Shown one piece after another: positions 59,391 to 64,000 of a stretch of 64,000 nt of DNA (its first letter is position 1; each line of letters opens with the position of its first letter). This stretch comes from Bactrocera neohumeralis (taxonomy: Eukaryota > Arthropoda > Insecta > Diptera > Tephritidae). The stretch covers positions 14,318,089-14,382,088 of the forward strand of contig NC_065922.1 of assembly GCF_024586455.1 (NCBI RefSeq). The letters are read 5' to 3'. A program made the translations under genes and the position numbers. The notes under the pieces are model-generated. The model was not told the DNA's origin and searched no databases. It worked only from the letters and a program-made list of their open reading frames with translations.

Positions 59391-61160
59391 AGCTGAAGCT
59401 GACTGATGGGCGAACCCGATATTTCGAGCTGTGGATGTAACCACGTTCACGGGCGCACACGGAATGATACATTCGCCGCGCGATGAGTTTGATCGAAGTA
59501 GCGCTCAGCTCTGCAGACGACGCTTCAGTTTAGAGCAGAGCAGAGCAGAGCAGCGTGGTGCGTCGCGCACGCAATGAAGGCTGGCTGCAAGACGATAAAT
59601 TTCATATACGAAACACCAACAAAAAAAGACGTTGTTGAACACGAGCACAAAAGATGGGCGCGCGTGGAGTAAGCCGGAGACGCAATTGAAGGCAGCTAAA
59701 GCAATGTGTGTCTGCTTATCTTTTTCACTTTGCTGCTGTTGTTGTTGTACTTATGTATATACGGTATACCAAAAATTGTTGAAATACTTTTTTGTAACAC
59801 TTTATTGTTGTTGCTGCAGTACACTATTACTTCGTTTGGTGGTTTTAACAACAAGTTCGTAAGTGCATCCGACGGTCGATCACAGAGTGCGCAAGCAACA
59901 CTTCCTTTACCGTTGGCCAGATGAAAGACGACTGTTGCGAGAGCCCAGCCACGGAGTAGTATTTAAAGAAAATCGTAAAAGCCAGTTGGTGTGCTGCTGA
60001 GCGCATGGGTGAGGTGGATGAATTGTGGCAGCGCGTCTGCGGCTGAGTGTGTCAAGCAAAGGGGGACGACCAGCGACCAGCGCTTTCAACAGCAGCACAC
60101 AAACAAATCCAACTAATCCCAATTGAGAGTAGCAGCAGTGGTGAGCAAGCAACTATCACAGGCGCAACATCACTACAACAAAAACTACCAGTCGTATCGA
60201 GTGCCGAGTCGACTGCAGTCGACGTCCAACCCCAGTTGAACTGTTGAGTCTGACTGATGGCTAGTTGGATTTAGCTGGCGCGCAGAGCCGCAGAGCATAA
60301 TTACACACACTTGCATACAAACCCACATACAGATACGGCAGCGTTCGCGCTTATGTCAAGAGAGCGCGCGCAAGCAAAGAAGTAATCGGAAAAAGCAAAA
60401 AGAAACAAAGCAGAATTATCTACGCTGGCCAGCGCTTGCTTGTGTTAGTTGGATGAGACGCTGTAGATAAACTACCGCTCTCAAAGCAGAGGAAACGGAG
60501 TGGTTCTCGCAGGCTGGCGCGCTGGCAGCGCTGACGCGATGCGACCACAGCACGAAAGGGGAAATGATGCATTCACATGCCTGTATGTGTGTGTATGTGT
60601 GCGTTGCTATCAGAAGCAGCCATCATTGGAGCTCGTGGGCTTTGCTGTGTGTGAGCGCGCCGTGGAGAAAATAGGATTAACTTTCGGCGATGTCATCACG
60701 CGGTGGAGTGTGCGCTGCAGGGATTGGGTGCGCTGTGAGGAGCAGCGCCAGCAGCAGCAATGGCACAGCAGATGTGAGAAAGCCTATATTGGGCGCGCAC
60801 ATACGTGTTTCGAAGATATGTGTGCTTACACACACACAAAGAAGTCGCATATATTTACATAAGTGTGTGTGGTATAAACCGCGGCGCGTTTGCTTTTTGG
60901 TCTATTTGCGTCTGTTTGCTTTTGTCTCCACAGCGCGGAGATGGTGCAAGATGGAAAATTTTCATTTTGCCTTGTGTTTGGGCATTAAGCAGTGCAGGAG
61001 TAGCATAGCTGCTAGAATGCTGCGCTGCCGCACGTGGCCAATGGGCCGAAGCGAGACAGCAGCAACACCAATGACGTGGCCGCGACAGGAAATGGAGGAT
61101 GGTATTGCCCTTCGCTGCGGATTAAGAGGGCAGTGTCTCTTGATTTGCTGCTGAGAAAAT
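59391..61160 (-). promoter_or_regulatory. GC-richer block, candidate pebbled promoter and 5' UTR
   Basis: Base composition shifts sharply from the A/T-rich flanks, with (AGAGC)n at 59534-59554 and many CAGCAG and GCGCGC words. On the minus strand an initiator match TCAGTC lies near 59400. Several open frames cross the block (for example 60500-60862 plus) but have no domain or codon pattern that I recognise. The position about 6-7 kb before the pebbled start makes a first exon and promoter the leading guess; a gene on the plus strand is the alternative. Confidence 0.3.
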
Positions 61161-61800
61161 GAAAAATGAAAGAACATATTTTTTTTTTGCAGAAATCGAT
61201 GTGCCAATGACGTTTATTATTGATTTGTTTATTTTACGAGAAAAATTGTGCTGCGTTAAAATAAAAAGGTATCTTAAGCCTCTCAGCATGAATAACTCAT
61301 ATTTCGTATATCTATGTGTAGGAAGCAATTTAGAGTTTGGAAAATTTCTTATAAATAATATGGAAACTACTGCACCTCTCCGAGCAATTTTTTTTAAATT
61401 GATTTGTCGCTTGTTACTGTTATGCTACATTACAGTTATCGAATTTATGCTTAAGAGGGTTGTCTGTCTTACCGGTTTGAAAAAATCGATTTCTTTGATA
61501 TTTTCAATGTAGATCTACTCGTAATTTGAAACGTGTCCTATAAAGAATTTCATTGTAAGCATGCTGGCTTACGTGATATCGAGCCCCAAGATCGGTCCCG
61601 CGCTTTTTTTCGAAACAGAATTTTTCGAATTTGCTGCAGTGATAACTCGACAAAAAATTATCCGATCATGAATCATGTATAAATATACCCTGAAAATTTA
61701 AAAAAATTGATGCAGCAATATTTTTTTTTATTTCCAAAAATCGTCGTTTTTTACGCTGTCACACTAGATGTACCCCTTATGACCACTCTTCTTCTTCTTT
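61161..61800. other. Spacer, no gene
   Basis: AT-rich. The plus-strand frame at 61159-61512 shows hydrophobic stretches but no family. Nothing else was seen. Confidence 0.3.
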
Positions 61801-61817
61801 ACTGACGTAGACACCGA

Positions 61818-63075
61818 TTACGCGGTTATAGCCACGTCAACAACAGCGTCACAGTCGTTTGTTATTTTCGCTACAAGTGCACCAAGTTCCTTCTCGACCT
61901 GATCTCTCCAATGGAGAGGAGGTCTTCCTCTGCATCCAACTGCACAGGGTACTGAATCGACAACTTTCAAAGCAAAGGATAAATAAATATTCCGCACAAC
62001 TTTTCTCTCGAAAACTCGTAATGTCGACTCATCAGATGTTGTCATCGTCCATGCCTCTGCACCATATAGCAGGACGGGAATAATGAGTGACTTATAGAGT
62101 TTGGTCTTTGTTCGTCGAGAGAGGACTTTACTTCTCAATTGCCCACTCAGTCCGAAGTAGCACTTGTTTACAAAGTTATCTTGCGTTGGATTTCGAAGCT
62201 GACATTGTTGTTCGTGTTAATACTGGTTCCAAGATAGACGAAATTATCTACGCCTTCGAAGTTATGACTATCAACAGTGAAGGAATGTCAAATGTACTCA
62301 GACATTAAAAATCTGGGGGGTATGGGGATTTAGATGTTAGCGGTGTGATCTCCACTAGTCGGAATGTCGAACCGTTAGGGTCGTCTGCGTGAGAGTTGTT
62401 TAAGCGGTGAAGCCGTTGGGGAATTAGGGTTTGTATGAGTGGTGTGTATGGGGTCCTGGCCACTAATCCAGAGCTGTATGGAAGCTCAACTGGTAGTAGT
62501 TTCGGCTACGAGGTCTGACCGTAAACTTAATTCTGGTACCACCGGAAGCAGGAGGCCTTGGAGTTCGCTCCAACCTGCTCATGCGGGCTGGCCCCTCGGG
62601 AAGTATCGTGGTGTTTGTGGTTAAAACCAAAATGCGGGAAGAACTGACTCTTTGTCAGTTGAATGTGGAATTGCATTGCAACCGGATGCCGGATCCAAAG
62701 TACAGGCAGAGGTTTTAGATGGGCCTCGAACCCTACCAAGGTAGTTAGTGTGGCCATTCCATACTGCCAATTGGTGCTGAAAATGCCTGGCGTTTTCAGG
62801 GCGCTAAACAACCCATTGATTTGATCCGCCGTGGGGTAAGGTTGTCGTCAGCAGGTACACACGTTAAGAACACCGGACATTGTCAACAGTGTTACGACGA
62901 CTGCTTGTTTGATGACATGAGTTATTTCGTCTTTTCCTCGTTCGCTACCAGAGCCATTTGCATCGCTTCTTTGTTCAACTAGAAGCAAGCAGATCTAACG
63001 GCTAACTGTTGTTATGGCCAATGATATCGATGTCATCGGCGTACGCCAGCAATTGTACACTCTTGTAGAGGATCG
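61818..63075 (-). pseudogene. Non-LTR retrotransposon reverse transcriptase, broken
   Basis: Reading the minus strand from high coordinates: LLAYADDIDIIGHNNS (63060-63010) is the catalytic YADD box, followed by MQMALVANEEKTK, a stop and LMSSNKQSS. After an unrelated 0.58-kb block come VDSHNFEGVDNFVYLGTSIN, FEIQRKIT, and the frame 62138-61818 with RSKVLSRRTKTKLYKSLIIP, VLLYGAEAWTM and FERKVVRNIY. These are consecutive parts of one RT C-terminal region. Stops, frame changes and the insertion make it dead. The exact clade was not decided. Confidence 0.8.
62306..62890 (+). mobile_element. GC-rich insertion inside the RT relic
   Basis: It begins near AATCTGGGGGGTATGGGGAT and ends about CGCCGTGGGGTAAGGTTGTC. 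It interrupts the RT reading between SSNKQSS and VDSHNFEG. It is clearly more GC-rich than its surroundings, has no long frame of known type and no clear inverted ends. It may be a 5' fragment of another retrotransposon. Confidence 0.5.
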
Positions 63076-63214
63076 TACCTTTTCTAATCAAATCTGCAAA
63101 GGACTAACTTTGACAATATGATCTGGGAGTATGCAAAAAGCGAATGAATTTCCTTTGTTTCAGGTTTTATTAAAAAACTTTGTATATTGACAAATTAGAT
63201 TAAAGCTATCTATA

Positions 63215-64000
63215 AGAAAAATTAAATTTTGCAAACGTCATTTTCTCTTCAAGAAGCTGCTCATTTGTCGGAACGGCCGATATCGGACCACTATAACATA
63301 TAGCTACCATACAAACTGAACGATCGGAATCAAGTTCTTGTATGGAAAACTTTCACATTTAACAAGATATATTCACGAAATTTGGTATAGATTATTTTTT
63401 AAGGCAACAATGTAATCTCCGAAGAAATTGTTCAGATCGGCTTACTATAGCATATAGCTGCCGTACAAACTGAACGATCGGAATCAAGTTCTTGTATGGA
63501 AAAATTTTGCATTTGACAATGTATCTTCACGAAATTTGGTATAGATTATTTTCTAAGGCAACAATATAATTTTCGAAGAAATTGTTCAGATCGGCTTAGT
63601 ATCGCATATAGCTTCCATACAAACTGAACGATCGGAAAAAAGTTCTTGTATGGAAAACTTTTGCATTTGACAAGATATATTCACGAAATTTGGTGTAGAT
63701 TATTTATCTAAAGCAACAATGTAATCTACGAAGAAATTGTTCAGATCGGCTTACTATAGCATATAGCTGCCATACAAACTGAACGATAGGAAGAAAGTTC
63801 TTGTATGGAAAACTTTCGCACTTGACGTGGTATCTTTACGAAATTTGACATGGATTACTGCTTAAGGTAATAATACAATCTCCGAAAAAATTGCTTGGAT
63901 CGGATTACTATAGCACATAGCTTCCATATAAACTGAACACATATGTATGTAGTTACTAAAATAAATGCACCTGTGAAGCGTATATTAGCTTCGGTGCAGC
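63215..64000 (-). repeat. 155-bp-repeat element, cut by the window end
   Basis: Reversed relative to the 37-kb copy. The marker AAGTTCTTGTATGG recurs from 63331, 63485, 63639 and 63794, so the period is 154-155 bp with at least four units. GCACCTGTGAAG and TTAGCTTCGGTGCA at 63968-64000 are the family's 5' end. It therefore has more units than the 37-kb copy has between similar borders. Confidence 0.78.

Noticed and set aside
60500..61154. Overlapping plus-strand frames in the GC-rich block
   Set aside because: No domain, no splice support, composition-driven absence of stops. Kept only as part of the regulatory-region note.

Overview
The window is eukaryotic DNA from a higher fly, most likely a tephritid fruit fly (Bactrocera, Zeugodacus or Ceratitis type). 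The case rests on AT-rich spacers, short GT-AG introns, proteins nearly identical to Drosophila Armadillo, Arp2 and SmB, many mariner relics, and an intact DD41D ('rosa'-type) mariner, a lineage described from tephritids. All exon joins were worked out by eye from splice sites, reading phase and remembered family sequences; nothing was aligned by software. There are no bacterial genes, CRISPR arrays, prophages or operons, and I saw no tRNA or rRNA gene.

Layout. (1) 1-13.5 kb: armadillo (beta-catenin), plus strand, six coding exons, large introns holding nested repeats. (2) 13.5-16.2 kb: arm 3' region, then two fragments of a non-LTR retrotransposon. (3) 16.3-20.1 kb: Arp2, plus strand, seven exons plus a candidate 15-nt alternative microexon. 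(4) 21.1-43.5 kb: a NIF3-like gene on the minus strand whose last exon is separated from the first three by a 21.4-kb intron. That intron contains SmB (minus strand), two tandem SLC10-like membrane transporters (plus strand) and a dense set of mariner elements and other repeats between the transporters. (5) 46.4-53.5 kb: a large C2H2 zinc-finger gene, minus strand, matching pebbled/hindsight (RREB1 family). (6) 53.5-61.2 kb: its upstream region, repeat-rich and ending in a GC-richer block that may hold the promoter and 5' UTR. (7) 61.8-64 kb: reverse transcriptase debris and a tandem-repeat element running off the right edge.

The genes do not form a pathway. arm acts in Wg/Wnt signalling and adherens junctions, Arp2 in actin branching, SmB in the spliceosome, pebbled in epithelial transcription control, and NIF3L1 and the SLC10-like proteins are poorly characterised. 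arm, Arp2 (Arp14D) and pebbled are all X-linked in Drosophila, so the window looks like a Muller A segment.

I found no clearly new molecular system. The points most worth following are the same-strand nesting of SmB inside NIF3L1, divergence of a sodium-site motif between the two SLC10 paralogs, the Arp2 microexon, the arm cassette exon giving a C-terminally truncated isoform, the intact mariner, and a dispersed element family built on a 155-bp tandem repeat.
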